Source: an uncultured Collinsella sp.
GTDB lineage: Bacteria; Actinomycetota; Coriobacteriia; Coriobacteriales; Coriobacteriaceae
Reading direction: 5' to 3'
DNA: 46,082 nt
NCBI GenBank assembly: GCA_900759565.1
Contig: CAAEVV010000022.1
Location: 1-46,082, forward strand
Part shown: piece by piece, positions 1 to 8,750 of the stretch
How positions within the stretch are numbered: the first letter of the stretch is position 1
Layout of the letters: each line of letters opens with the position of its first letter
Made by a program: the position numbers and the translations under genes
Notes under the pieces: model-generated
Databases searched by the model: none
What the model was told of the DNA's origin: nothing
What the model saw: only the letters and a program-made list of their open reading frames with translations

Positions 1-128
1 AATTGTTAGATTAAAAGTAACAGACCGGATGAAGATACGTGCGACGGGGGCGAGGCGAATGGCTGAGCGGTATCGATATGCGGGTTCAACGGTATCACAT
101 TGGCCACATAGATTTTTAACTTGCATTT
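1..128. other. Window edge, no gene recognised
   Basis: No convincing coding sequence is seen in these bases, which lie downstream of the leftward ABC transporter ATPase gene. Positions 5-22 read TGTTA, then four extra bases, then AAAAGTAAC. The same string without the four-base insertion occurs at 3189-3202, in the promoter region between the permease and the DUF2975 gene. This may mark another promoter of the same kind belonging to a gene left of the window, but that is only an inference. Confidence 0.3.
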
Positions 129-869
129 CTACCCGCCCTTTTCGTAGAGTCGCCGATACGTGCTTAGCGCACCCTCGGCGCGTCCGGCAGGCTTTGCGAA
201 ATGGGATCCAGGAGACTTCGGCGCAGCATCATCTTGCGGAATGCTTCTAATGAGCCTCCCATCCTTCAAAAACAGAATCTCATCGCACAGCCTATCGACC
301 GAATCCAAGATGTGGGATGACATGATGATGCACGTACCAGAATCGGCCAGCTTCCTGAGAATCTCGGAATGCAAGTCCACCCTGCTGGGGTCGAGCGCGT
401 TCATGGGCTCATCTAATAGAAGGTGCCGCGCGCCCGTCGCATACGCAATCGCCAGGGTAAGCTGCTGCTTCATGCCCTGGCTCAGAGTGCGGATCCTCAT
501 CTTCGCGAACTCGCCTATCTGCGTTTGTTCCACTATCTCTTCGATATCGCGAGCATGCGGCCACATATCGCAAACCATCTTGAGGTGATCTTCCGCACGC
601 AATCCGGGATACAGCAGCGTCCCCTCACCAGGTGCATAGAAGATCATAGAACGGACCTCTCTCGCACCCGTACCCTGCACCTCATCCAGAACGATGCTCC
701 CGTCCACGCGAGGACCCGGCAAACCTGCCATCGCACGCAGCAACGTCGTCTTTCCATGCCCGTTCGGAGCGACGAGACCGTAGACCGTACCCGGGGCAAA
801 CTCAGCGTTCACCGAATCTACGAGCACCTTCTTTCCATAAGAGATCGTCAGCGTTTGAAGGTCAATCAT
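129..869 (-). CDS. ABC transporter ATP-binding protein
   Basis: This 246-residue protein is the nucleotide-binding subunit of an ABC transporter, hydrolysing ATP on the cytoplasmic face to drive the permease encoded just upstream. The Walker A loop is at residues 34-42 (APNGHGKTT, with Ala in place of the usual first Gly), the signature LSQGM at about 129 and Walker B LLLDEP at about 150, followed by the switch histidine in MSSH. The usual Q-loop glutamine is not obvious; the matching stretch reads YAPGE, as in many ABC-2 type ATPases. The ORF can also start at 878, where its ATG overlaps the permease TGA. The AAAGGGG ribosome site sits 9 bases before the ATG at 869, so that start is preferred. 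The substrate is unknown; the family includes antibiotic, lantibiotic and multidrug exporters. Confidence 0.9.
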   Translation of the reverse strand: MIDLQTLTISYGKKVLVDSVNAEFAPGTVYGLVAPNGHGKTTLLRAMAGLPGPRVDGSIVLDEVQGTGAREVRSMIFYAPGEGTLLYPGLRAEDHLKMVCDMWPHARDIEEIVEQTQIGEFAKMRIRTLSQGMKQQLTLAIAYATGARHLLLDEPMNALDPSRVDLHSEILRKLADSGTCIIMSSHILDSVDRLCDEILFLKDGRLIRSIPQDDAAPKSPGSHFAKPAGRAEGALSTYRRLYEKGG

Positions 870-874
870 CGAGA

Positions 875-3097
875 TCATCCCCTTTCGATCTTTGGAACAC
901 TCAGGCGCACCATCAACGGAGATACGGCGCCCAAGACCACCAGCAGAGCGCCCGATGCGCCGACGACCTCTCCAAAAGGCATCGCGTTCGTCCCTCGCCC
1001 AAGGAACCCAATCGTCCCCACCTGGGAAGCGGGATCAAACGAGGCGAATGGAGCCAGCAGCGCGACGCCCATGCCCACGCTTTCAACATGAGCGCTCAAC
1101 GAACCCAACACCAAGAGAACCGCGCAAACCATTCCGGTGACAACGGGGTTGCGGCTAATCGCTGCTGTCAACGCAGCGACGACGGAAATCACGCCGTATG
1201 CCATGACCAGCAACGGAATACTGCACAACACCGCCTCCCCCACCATGGACGTTGTCGAAGCTCCCGCCCGAATGAGAGCGACGGGATACTCCGATCCACC
1301 CGCACCGTTCTTAATCACGGACACAACGACAGCGGGAACCATCGACACCAAAAGCAGCACCAAGCCAAGCAGGAGAGCCAGCGCAACAGCCGTCAGAAAA
1401 CGCACATGCGCTGTTGCGGGGATCTGGAGAACCAGAAGGGAACGACACTGCAGGTGGGTGCACGCGAGCGATGTGACAACCACGGGCAACAGCAAAAATA
1501 AGGAGGGAAGCGCTGCCTGGAGATACGAAAGGAGGATTAATGGGGGCATCTTCGTACTTAACTCGTAAACCTTGGGGTCCGGCAAGCTCGCGATCGACTC
1601 AAGCAGAAGGGCGCGCGCCTCCGCACGAGAAGGAGTCTCCGGCTCGATTCCGATCGATTGCAGGAGAGTCGCATCTGCCGCGCCCAGCTCACCTCGAGCG
1701 CGCTCGTACGTCGCAAGGCTTCGAAACCCCTCCGCAGGCATAGGCGCGTACATGAAACCCGAAAGAGCATCCCGCATGTCTTCCAGGGCCGCTTTGCCCT
1801 CGACGTCCATATTCGCAGCGTTCTGCTCTAGATACCGATCTATTGAACGGAGCTCCCCATCCCTATACCGAACAGCGGAAACGTTATCAGCGTCAGGAAA
1901 CATCTCGACCAGGGCCGGGGCCAGCATCGTCGTCGACATTGCAATCGCGCATACGGCGAGGGTAGGAGAACGCAGGAGCAGTTTCCCCATCGTTCTTACG
2001 TATGCAACGGCGGAGGCACAAGCGCTCGAACGAGTTGCCGTTCTCGATGCAGTGAAGGAACCTCTCTCAAGACAAATCGGGGATATCGGGCACGCGCAGC
2101 CGCTCTTTCCAGCAACGCAAAGCAGGCTAATTGCCAGCACCTCGATCCCGATTGCGCATACGAGGGCAATCGCGCCACGCTCGAAGCAAAGTCCAGGCAG
2201 ATTCACTATCTGCGTTGTCGGGTACGGGCTATAGGCGCCGACGGTCAACTCAGTGTTCGCATACGTAAGGGGATTCAACAGGGCGAACTCACGTAAAGCG
2301 ATGGATCTTCCGTAATACCCGGGAACCATCGTCACCCCCATCAGGGCACATACGAACACGATTCCAAGCGTAGGGTTATTGGCAATCTTCACGGCAAGGT
2401 GAACGACAAGCGAGATGAACGCTGCCACCAAGAATTGCAAGATGGCCGTCTGCGCGAACACCAGCCAAGCCGGTTTGATAACCGGAGTCGCATATTGAAT
2501 GTAGCCTATCGGATAGAACGGCGAGCCCGGGCCATTCTTCACAAGCGCGGCGATTATCCCTGGAAGATTGATGGCGAGGACGGCAAGCATTGCAAAAACA
2601 CTCGCCCATACGCTCGATGCAACAAGTCTACCCAGCTCGCCCATCGGTGCCTGGATGATGAGCTTTTCACGTTTGTTAAGACGCGCGGCAAGGAACGAGA
2701 CGGCAACGGCCGTTGCGACCCATAGCAAGTACTCCTTCGATCCGTCATAATAGGTGTACTCTCCATCCGATATCTGCAGAAACGGAAGTAGGGGAGAGAG
2801 CGGTGCCAAGATAAGACGTCCCGCGGCAAGAGGGTACAGAAGCGCGGACATGCTTGATGAAGAGGTATAGACACCGTCCTCCCCCGCATTCACAAGCGCA
2901 TCCGCATAGGATGCTGACAATTCCTGCTCAACACGGGTTATTCCCGACTCGAGGTATTCGACCCGTCCGTCGATGCCAGCCGCGCTCCTGAAGACGGGCA
3001 GAGCACAAAGAACCATCAACGCAACAACGACAACACAGAGCGACCTGGAGGAGAGAAGCGACCTAAAGATCGCCTTCGAGATTTTGAGCATATTCAT
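875..3097 (-). CDS. ABC-2 type transporter permease, apparently two fused half-permeases
   Basis: This 740-residue multi-pass membrane protein should form the channel for the ATPase encoded downstream; the two genes overlap by ATGA and are clearly translationally coupled. It reads as two similar halves of about 370 residues. Each begins with a membrane segment, carries a charged extracytoplasmic stretch (about residues 45-75 and again about 405-475), then five or so hydrophobic segments. ABC-2 permeases are usually half this length and dimerise, so one chain may supply both halves. The ATG at 3097 is preferred because AAGG lies 7 bases upstream; an in-frame ATG at 3115 has no clear ribosome site. 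The gene is divergent from the DUF2975 gene at 3233. I do not recognise a specific substrate. Confidence 0.8.
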   Translation of the reverse strand: MNMLKISKAIFRSLLSSRSLCVVVVALMVLCALPVFRSAAGIDGRVEYLESGITRVEQELSASYADALVNAGEDGVYTSSSSMSALLYPLAAGRLILAPLSPLLPFLQISDGEYTYYDGSKEYLLWVATAVAVSFLAARLNKREKLIIQAPMGELGRLVASSVWASVFAMLAVLAINLPGIIAALVKNGPGSPFYPIGYIQYATPVIKPAWLVFAQTAILQFLVAAFISLVVHLAVKIANNPTLGIVFVCALMGVTMVPGYYGRSIALREFALLNPLTYANTELTVGAYSPYPTTQIVNLPGLCFERGAIALVCAIGIEVLAISLLCVAGKSGCACPISPICLERGSFTASRTATRSSACASAVAYVRTMGKLLLRSPTLAVCAIAMSTTMLAPALVEMFPDADNVSAVRYRDGELRSIDRYLEQNAANMDVEGKAALEDMRDALSGFMYAPMPAEGFRSLATYERARGELGAADATLLQSIGIEPETPSRAEARALLLESIASLPDPKVYELSTKMPPLILLSYLQAALPSLFLLLPVVVTSLACTHLQCRSLLVLQIPATAHVRFLTAVALALLLGLVLLLVSMVPAVVVSVIKNGAGGSEYPVALIRAGASTTSMVGEAVLCSIPLLVMAYGVISVVAALTAAISRNPVVTGMVCAVLLVLGSLSAHVESVGMGVALLAPFASFDPASQVGTIGFLGRGTNAMPFGEVVGASGALLVVLGAVSPLMVRLSVPKIERG

Positions 3098-3176
3098 CGC
3101 CAACCTTAACCTCATCCAGTCGGAACAGAGGGGCCGAACAAAATGCTCGGCCCTTATTACTTGCCGGCAAAGTCAA

Positions 3177-3195
3177 TTTAACATAAACTGTTAAA
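3177..3195. promoter_or_regulatory. Inverted repeat, candidate operator
   Basis: A perfect 7-bp inverted repeat, TTTAACA and TGTTAAA separated by TAAAC, lies in the 135-bp gap between the leftward permease gene and the rightward DUF2975 and Cro/C1-type regulator genes. Its position suits an operator read by the small regulator at 3755. Binding is inferred, not shown. Confidence 0.45.
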
Positions 3196-3232
3196 AAGTA
3201 ACCTGAGTTTTTTAAATTCTTCGGAGGTTATT

Positions 3233-3745
3233 ATGAGTTCCGACAATCGCACTCCCCGGCTTCATTCCTTCCGCATCGCATGTGCGATAGCCTCTGCGAC
3301 CCTTTGCGCCACCGCCATCGCACAAGTGGCGTTCTCCTTAAAGCCAGCAATCGAAGTGCTCGACAACCCTGTAATTGCAGACTCCCCCGCGTATCCAGCC
3401 CTTGCGATCTCGACATTGGTCCCTGCCGTCATCGGTATCGCTACGACCATCCTCAGCGCCGTTCTCGTGTGGACGATCAAGAGCGGAGACCCCTTCAAGA
3501 AAGGGTCTGCGACATGCTTGAAGGTGCTCGGCATTCTCTTCGTTGTTCAAGCTGCCACCAGCCTCTACGCCGGCTCACTCAAAACCTCCGTTTCGATGTT
3601 TGGCGGCGAGGGGGCCGTCGGCGCCCAAGAGACCGCTTCATCATTCGATTGGACCTCTCTGGTTCTCGGCATCGTCCTGTTCATGCTTTCCCAGCTCTTC
3701 TTGTACGCCCGAGAGCTGTACCTCGACTCCGACGAGATTGCGTAA
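3233..3745 (+). CDS. DUF2975-type integral membrane protein
   Basis: This 170-residue protein has four predicted membrane helices (roughly residues 12-32, 57-80, 94-115 and 138-158) and ends in a short acidic tail. The layout and the gene order match DUF2975 family proteins, which are regularly encoded just before a small Cro/C1-type regulator; their function is not established. The ATG at 3233 has GGAGG 6 bases upstream. The next gene starts 9 bases after this stop codon, so the two are surely co-transcribed. The protein may act as a membrane partner or antagonist of that regulator, but that is inference from gene pairing. Confidence 0.7.
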   Translation: MSSDNRTPRLHSFRIACAIASATLCATAIAQVAFSLKPAIEVLDNPVIADSPAYPALAISTLVPAVIGIATTILSAVLVWTIKSGDPFKKGSATCLKVLGILFVVQAATSLYAGSLKTSVSMFGGEGAVGAQETASSFDWTSLVLGIVLFMLSQLFLYARELYLDSDEIA

Positions 3746-3754
3746 GGAAACGCC

Positions 3755-4006
3755 ATGCCCGTAATTGTTCGCCTCGACAAGATCATGGCCGAGCGAAAGA
3801 TTTCCTCGAACGAACTTGCCGAAAGGATTGGAACCACGCCCGTGAACCTGTCCCGTATTAAAAAAGGGCATATTCGCGGCATTCGCTTCAACACACTCGA
3901 GCAGCTATGCCTCGCCCTTCGTTGCCAACCCGGAGACCTTCTCGAAGTCATGAGCGAAGAGGATGCCCGAAAGGAGTTCGGACTCGATTGGTCCGCCGAG
4001 GATTAG
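3755..4006 (+). CDS. Small Cro/C1-family helix-turn-helix regulator (YozG-like)
   Basis: An 83-residue DNA-binding protein made up almost wholly of a Cro/C1-type helix-turn-helix (residues about 8-66), with the recognition region around TTPVNLSRIKKG and the family-typical LCLALRCQPGDLLE near the end. Length and motif match YozG-type regulators, which normally accompany a DUF2975 membrane protein, as here. The start has AAGGA 7 bases upstream. Likely targets are its own operon and the divergent ABC transporter, through the inverted repeat at 3177-3195. The frame stays open after the TAG stop and runs straight into a tyrosine-integrase fragment, described separately. Confidence 0.85.
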   Translation: MPVIVRLDKIMAERKISSNELAERIGTTPVNLSRIKKGHIRGIRFNTLEQLCLALRCQPGDLLEVMSEEDARKEFGLDWSAED

Positions 4007-4732
4007 AGGGCGGTCGTACTCGCCCTGCACACGGGGATGCGAATCGGCGAGGTCTGCGGCCTTCGGTGGTGCGATGTGGATTTCGAGACGGGCCTGATCT
4101 CGATCAGACACTCGGTGGCGTACGCGAAGGGAATGGGTTCGTTCATCAAGGACACCAAGACCCATGACGCCAGGGGTATCCCCATCGACCCGGTCGGCCT
4201 ACTCCCCTTCCTGAAGGAGACCCACGAGATCGACTGCGGAAAGCTGCGCTTGCGCGGCCTTACCGGGGCGGTCGAGATCGGGGACTGCTACATCCTGTCG
4301 GAGCCGGGCGCGACCTTCGCGACGACAAGCTATATCCGCAGGGCGTTCAAGACGTTCTCGGAGACCAACGGCCTCATGGGCACCAACGACGAGCTGATCA
4401 CGTTCCACGGCCTTCGCCACACGTTCGCAACGCAGTGGATCCGCCAAGGCGGCGATATCAAGGCGCTCCAATCGATCCTCGGCCACAAGAACGCCATGGC
4501 GACGCTCAACGTCTACGCCGACATCGAGCCCATCTCCAAAATCCATAACATGCTGCGCGCCACGCCGTGCCTTTGGCGCGGGCACCTCGGGCCGAGGGTC
4601 GATCCGGGTCCCATGTTCCAACAGAGGATCCAGGAGTCCATCGAGACGCTCCAGGCGTTCGGCTACGGCATCACCGAGCCGGACGACCGAAATATCGCCA
4701 TACGCGACGTGAAGACGAACAGTTGGCTCTAG
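4007..4732 (+). pseudogene. Tyrosine recombinase (phage/ICE integrase) remnant, N-terminus missing
   Basis: The reading frame encodes the catalytic half of a site-specific tyrosine integrase. It opens with HTGMRIGEVCGLRW (catalytic Arg), continues to HGLRHTFAT (HxxR), LGH, and NVYAD with the nucleophilic Tyr. The usual N-terminal core-binding and SAM-like domains (about 150-200 residues) are absent. Homology starts immediately after the TAG of the upstream regulator gene and in the same frame, so the join looks like an insertion or deletion breakpoint. The first ATG (4037) has no ribosome site, and a frame that still looks integrase-like may run past the TAG at 4730. Expression as a working enzyme is unlikely. 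It probably marks a decayed mobile element that may have carried the 1-4 kb genes. Confidence 0.8.
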
Positions 4733-5129
4733 CTCACCGAGTACGCGGCAGTGCTGGGCCCATCCCAACTGAGGTCACGGTGGTCCGATAGGGGCGCCGC
4801 CCGCGGCATGCGCCGCGGAGCGGTATCCCCTACCGAAGGGCGGGGATGCCCTCCGCTTCCAGTTCGGAATCAGCCGTCGGAGGCGTTCGGCTGACTGCGG
4901 GAACGGCCTGTCCGCTCAATGTGTTCGGCTGAGATCGGAAATCAACCCAACACGAGCCGGACACGCGCCAGACGGCTCTTCCCCGTACGGCCTTCCCCCT
5001 TACGCTCATGTTGCAGGCATGTAACGCCGCAGCGAGCGCGCCTTTTTTTGCGCCAGACAGGTACAATGATGAACACTGTACCGTAGCGGAGCGCCCCGCG
5101 CGCGCCGCAATCACGCGAAAGGGTTTCCC
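4733..5129. other. Non-coding stretch between integrase remnant and ACT gene
   Basis: About 400 bases without a supportable gene. The first part may be decayed 3' sequence of the integrase element. The end holds the promoter region of the ACT-domain gene, with a -10-like TACAAT at 5062-5067 but no good -35 box at the standard distance. The AAAGGG ribosome site lies just before the start codon at 5130. No tRNA that could have served as an attachment site is visible. Confidence 0.5.
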
Positions 5130-5417
5130 ATGGCCGAGATCTCGTCCTCCCGTATCGTCATCACCGTCCTTGGCAAGAACCGCCCCGGCATCGTCGCCGG
5201 CGTCACCCGCGTCCTGGGCGAGGCCAACGTCGACATCCGCGACATCACGCAGTCCATTATCGAGGACATCTTCACCATGACCATGCTGGCCGATACCGCC
5301 GAGTCCAAGCTCGACTTCGCTGAGCTGCAGAAGGCCCTGGCCGAGGCCGGCGAGCTTTCGGGCGTCAACGTGTCCATCCAGCGCGAGGACGTCTTTAACT
5401 TTATGTACCGCCTGTAG
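5130..5417 (+). CDS. ACT domain-containing protein (UPF0237 family)
   Basis: A 95-residue single ACT domain of the UPF0237 type. ACT domains bind small ligands, usually amino acids, and act as regulatory modules. The opening beta strand and ligand loop are visible as VITVLGKNRPGIVAGVTRVL (residues 10-29), followed by the conserved DIRDITQSI and ending FNFMYRL, typical of this family, whose members are almost always a lone domain of about 90 residues. The start has GAAAGGG upstream. Citrate synthase begins 77 bases later on the same strand, so the pair may be co-transcribed and linked to amino-acid supply. The ligand is unknown. Confidence 0.88.
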   Translation: MAEISSSRIVITVLGKNRPGIVAGVTRVLGEANVDIRDITQSIIEDIFTMTMLADTAESKLDFAELQKALAEAGELSGVNVSIQREDVFNFMYRL

Positions 5418-5494
5418 CGAACAAGCCGCTGGGGATAGCCTGACGCGCGCATGCCCATGCAAGCCACCCCGATGCGGCCCGGAGAGGAGCGCGC

Positions 5495-6913
5495 ATGGCC
5501 TACGACGCCAAGAAAATCTATTACCGCTTCGATGACCACTTGAGCCGACTGGTTCTGGATTACGAAGCAAGCCGCCAGATTTCGTCTGAGAGCGAAAGCC
5601 TCTACCACGGCCTGCCGACCGACCCTTATGACGAGGGCTTGTTCGAAGAGCACAATGTCAAGCGCGGCCTGCGCAATGCCGACGGCTCGGGCGTGGTCGC
5701 GGGCCTCACTCGTATCTCGGATGTGCACGGCTACAACAAGGTCGACGGAAAGGTCGTGCCCGATCAGGGCAAGCTCACGCTTCGCGGCTACAGCATCGAG
5801 GATCTGGTCAACAATGCCCAGGCCGAGAATCGCTACGGCTACGAAGAAGTCGCCTATCTGCTTATCACGGGCTCGCTGCCCAACAAGGAAGAGCTCGACG
5901 GCTTTTGCGAGCGCCTGGGTGCCTTTAGACATCTGAGCGACGAGTACGTTAAAGAGTTCCCTATGACCACGGTGTCGTCGAGCATCATGAACGTGCTCCA
6001 GCGCGCCGTACTGCTGCTCTACGCCTTCGATGCCGAACCAGACGTGATCACGCCTGAGCACGAAATCGACGTCGCCATTTCCATGCTCGCACGTCTCCCG
6101 CGCATCGCCGCCTTCGCACACATGGCCTCGGTCGCCAAGCTTCGCGGCTCCGAGGTTCACGTGCCGCACCCTACGCCCGGTCTCTCCACCGCCGAGACCA
6201 TCCTACAGGTCCTGCGCGGCGGCATGGCGTTCACCCGCGATGAGGCGATGCTTCTCGACGTTATGCTCATGCTGCATGCAGAGCACGGCGGCGGCAACAA
6301 CTCCACGTTTGCCTGCCGCGTGCTGTCCTCCTCGGCCACCGACCCGTATTCCGCCTACGCCGCGGCTATCGGCTCGCTCAAGGGCCCGCGCCACGGCGGC
6401 GCCAATGCCAAGGTCGTGTCTATGCACGAGGACATCCGCGCGCATGTCTCCAACTGGGAGGACGAGGACGAGGTCGCGGCCTACCTGGGCAAGATCCTCG
6501 ACAAGCAGGCCTTCGACGGCACGGGCCTCATCTACGGCATGGGCCACGCCGTCTATACGCTCAGCGACCCGCGCGCCGAGGTCTGCCGCCGTTACGCGCG
6601 CTCACTGGCAGCCAAGAAGGACTTGGGCGAAGAGTTCGCACTCATCGAGCGCATCGAGCGCCTGGCACCGCAGGTGATGCGCGACCACGGCATGACCAAG
6701 CCTATCTGCGCCAACATCGACCTGTACACAGGCTTTATCTACAAGATGCTCGGCGTGCCCGAGACGCTTTTTACGCCGCTTTTCGCCGTCGCCCGCATGG
6801 CCGGCTGGTCGGCACACCGCATGGAAGAGCTCTTCTGCGCGCATCGCATCATCCGCCCGGCATACCGTCCGGTGATCGAGCCGCTGGAATACAAGCCGCT
6901 CGCCGACCGCTAG
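5495..6913 (+). CDS. Citrate synthase
   Basis: A 472-residue citrate/2-methylcitrate synthase family enzyme that condenses oxaloacetate and acetyl-CoA. The two catalytic histidines are visible in EHGGGNNSTF (about residue 265) and GMGHAVY (about 350), and the catalytic aspartate in ANIDLYTGF (about 410); SLKGPRHGGANAKV is the substrate-binding region. The protein has an N-terminal extension of about 50 residues compared with the shorter bacterial type. The start has a strong GGAGAGGAG ribosome site. A terminator follows at 6938. No other citric-acid-cycle gene is nearby, so its likely role in an anaerobe is biosynthetic, towards 2-oxoglutarate and glutamate. I do not assign gltA or citZ. Confidence 0.93.
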   Translation: MAYDAKKIYYRFDDHLSRLVLDYEASRQISSESESLYHGLPTDPYDEGLFEEHNVKRGLRNADGSGVVAGLTRISDVHGYNKVDGKVVPDQGKLTLRGYSIEDLVNNAQAENRYGYEEVAYLLITGSLPNKEELDGFCERLGAFRHLSDEYVKEFPMTTVSSSIMNVLQRAVLLLYAFDAEPDVITPEHEIDVAISMLARLPRIAAFAHMASVAKLRGSEVHVPHPTPGLSTAETILQVLRGGMAFTRDEAMLLDVMLMLHAEHGGGNNSTFACRVLSSSATDPYSAYAAAIGSLKGPRHGGANAKVVSMHEDIRAHVSNWEDEDEVAAYLGKILDKQAFDGTGLIYGMGHAVYTLSDPRAEVCRRYARSLAAKKDLGEEFALIERIERLAPQVMRDHGMTKPICANIDLYTGFIYKMLGVPETLFTPLFAVARMAGWSAHRMEELFCAHRIIRPAYRPVIEPLEYKPLADR

Positions 6914-6937
6914 GACGCGGACCGTTATAGAACCCGA

Positions 6938-6975
6938 GCGTGGCCAGGGCATCACCGCCCTCGGCCACGCTTTTT
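6938..6975 (+). terminator. Rho-independent terminator after citrate synthase
   Basis: The stem GCGTGGCC (6938-6945) pairs with GGCCACGC (6963-6970), with an inner AGGGC/GCCCT pair, and is followed by TTTTTA. It lies 25 bases after the citrate synthase stop codon. Confidence 0.93.
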
Positions 6976-7000
6976 ATGCCAGCAGAAAGGGCTGCATCAA

Positions 7001-7843
7001 ATGATTGTGTTTTCCGATATGGATGGAACGCTGTTGACGAGCGATAAGCAGATGAGCGATGCCACCTGGGCGATGCTCGACGAGCTCGCTCGACGCGGGA
7101 TTGAATTTGTGCCCTGCACGGGACGTCCGCTGTCGGGCATCTTTGAGCCCATCCTCGCCCATCCCGCCGTGCACTATGCCGTCTGCGCCAATGGCGCCAG
7201 CGTCTGGCAGCTCGACGACGATGTGCCCACCGACGCCTCGCGCGCCACGCGCATCTTGAGCCGACCGCTCGATTGCGGCATTGCCCATCGCATCCGCCGC
7301 ATCGCCGCCGGCCACGATGTGACCTTCGATATCTTCGCGGACGGGCAGTGCTTCCTCCCCCGCTCGCTCTACACGCGCCTGGATGAGTTCTGCGGCGGCG
7401 ACCCCCACATCGCAGCTTCGCTCAAGCGCACACGAACACCGATCGACATGGATATCGACAGCAAGATCGACGAGGTCGAGACGCTCGAACGCATCGCCAT
7501 GTACTGGCACGACCCGGCCGATCGCGACGCCATCGCGGCGGAGCTCGACACGCTCGGAGGCATTGAGGTCACGCGTTCGTACGCCATGAATATCGAGGTC
7601 ATGGGCGAGGGCGCCACCAAGGGAACGGCCCTCACGTGGCTATGCGAGCACCTGGGCGAGCGTCTCGCCGACGCCTGGGCGTTCGGTGACAACATCAACG
7701 ACATCCCCATGCTGCAGGCAGCGGGCCATGGCATGGCCATGATCAACGCCGAGCCCGAAGATCGCGAGGCCGCCGACGCCATCACCGAATACGACAACGA
7801 CCACGACGGCGTCGCCCGCACCATCATGGACGCCCTCGCCTAG
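7001..7843 (+). CDS. Cof-type HAD-superfamily hydrolase
   Basis: A 280-residue haloacid-dehalogenase phosphatase of the Cof/IIB group, cytoplasmic, probably acting on sugar phosphates or nucleotide-like phosphates. Motif I is FSDMDGTLL (residues 4-12, nucleophile Asp in DxD), the Cof cap domain lies in the middle, and motif IV is FGDNINDIPML near residue 227 after a conserved Lys in GATKGTAL. Length is normal for the group. AAAGGG precedes the ATG. The last codon is followed by TAG that belongs to a short intergenic repeat (7841-7890). It converges on a second Cof-type gene at 7951-8745. Substrate is unknown. Confidence 0.9.
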   Translation: MIVFSDMDGTLLTSDKQMSDATWAMLDELARRGIEFVPCTGRPLSGIFEPILAHPAVHYAVCANGASVWQLDDDVPTDASRATRILSRPLDCGIAHRIRRIAAGHDVTFDIFADGQCFLPRSLYTRLDEFCGGDPHIAASLKRTRTPIDMDIDSKIDEVETLERIAMYWHDPADRDAIAAELDTLGGIEVTRSYAMNIEVMGEGATKGTALTWLCEHLGERLADAWAFGDNINDIPMLQAAGHGMAMINAEPEDREAADAITEYDNDHDGVARTIMDALA

Positions 7844-7890
7844 TCATTGGGGACGTTCTTAAACGACTAGTCACTGGGGACACTCTTCGC
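7841..7890 (+). repeat. Two-unit 27-bp repeat element, copy 1
   Basis: Two units starting TAGTCATTGGGGACGTTCTT (7841) and TAGTCACTGGGGACACTCTT (7868), period 27 bases, joined by AAACGAC. The TAG of unit one is the stop codon of the HAD gene. A second copy in the opposite orientation is at 8905-8954. Just after this copy come possible hairpins: TGGGGACA (7875-7882) with TGTCCCC (7907-7913), and GGCAGA (7921-7926) with TCTGCC (7942-7947), the latter touching the next gene's stop codon. Confidence 0.8.
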
Positions 7891-7950
7891 AAAAAGCCGC
7901 AAGGACTGTCCCCCACTGTCGGCAGAAAAGGAACGTCCCCATCTGCCGGA

Positions 7951-8745
7951 TTAGGAGAGACTCTCCAGCACGCGACGGAGCTCCTGCTGGACGGCGTGGT
8001 CGCGGTTACAACCCACCACACGATCGGCCACCGCCTTGAGCGCGGGGCGCGCGTTTTCCATCGCGCAGCCCGTGCCGACAAAGCGAATGATCTCGTAGTC
8101 GTTCATCGAGTCGCCAAACGCCATGACCTCGTCGCGACCAATGCCGTAATGCTCCGCGAGCTGCGCGATACCCGAGGCCTTCGACACACCAGGCTGCATG
8201 GCATCGATCCACGCGTTGCCCGAAGGCGCAAAAGTAAAGAGCTGACCAAGTTCGCGCTGTAGCACGTACGCGCTGTCCATAACCGCACTGTCGTCGCAAA
8301 AGATACTCGCTTTGATGATATTTACGCTGGGATCGGGCAGCTCCCAAATGCGCTCGGCATTGGGAAGGTCCTTATCGACCTCACGCACGAACTTGCACTC
8401 GTCATCGAGCAGGAAGGACTTGGTTCGGTCAAAGAGCGCAAGATGCAGATTGGGAAACGTCCTGACGGCCTGGGCGAGCCTTCGAATCGCCAGGTGGGAA
8501 TACACCTCACGGTCTACCATCTTACCGTCGGCGTAGACCTGGGCGCCGTTAGCGGCGACAAAGTCCATCTTGTCGCGAACGGGCGCAAAGAACTCGCACA
8601 GGCGATCGTAGCGACGACCTGACGATGCAGCGAAATGCACACCATGCTCGTGTAGCGCCAGAATCAGTTCGTAGGTCTCGGGAGGCACCTGGCCGTTTTC
8701 GTCAAGCAGTGTGCCGTCCATATCGGATGCAATCAGTTTAAACAT
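7951..8745 (-). CDS. Cof-type HAD-superfamily hydrolase, second copy
   Basis: A 264-residue Cof-like phosphatase with motif I IASDMDGTLLDENG at the N-terminus, a cap domain and motif IV FGDSMNDYEIIRF near residue 215, preceded by the conserved Lys in GVSKASGIA. It is a distant paralogue of the HAD gene at 7001-7843, which points towards it from the other side. Its ribosome site (GGGAG, about 8 bases upstream) lies inside the 3' arm of a long hairpin at 8751-8812, so translation or transcription could be controlled there. The gene is bracketed by inverted copies of the 27-bp-unit repeat. Substrate unknown. Confidence 0.88.
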   Translation of the reverse strand: MFKLIASDMDGTLLDENGQVPPETYELILALHEHGVHFAASSGRRYDRLCEFFAPVRDKMDFVAANGAQVYADGKMVDREVYSHLAIRRLAQAVRTFPNLHLALFDRTKSFLLDDECKFVREVDKDLPNAERIWELPDPSVNIIKASIFCDDSAVMDSAYVLQRELGQLFTFAPSGNAWIDAMQPGVSKASGIAQLAEHYGIGRDEVMAFGDSMNDYEIIRFVGTGCAMENARPALKAVADRVVGCNRDHAVQQELRRVLESLS

Positions 8746-8750
8746 AGAAA

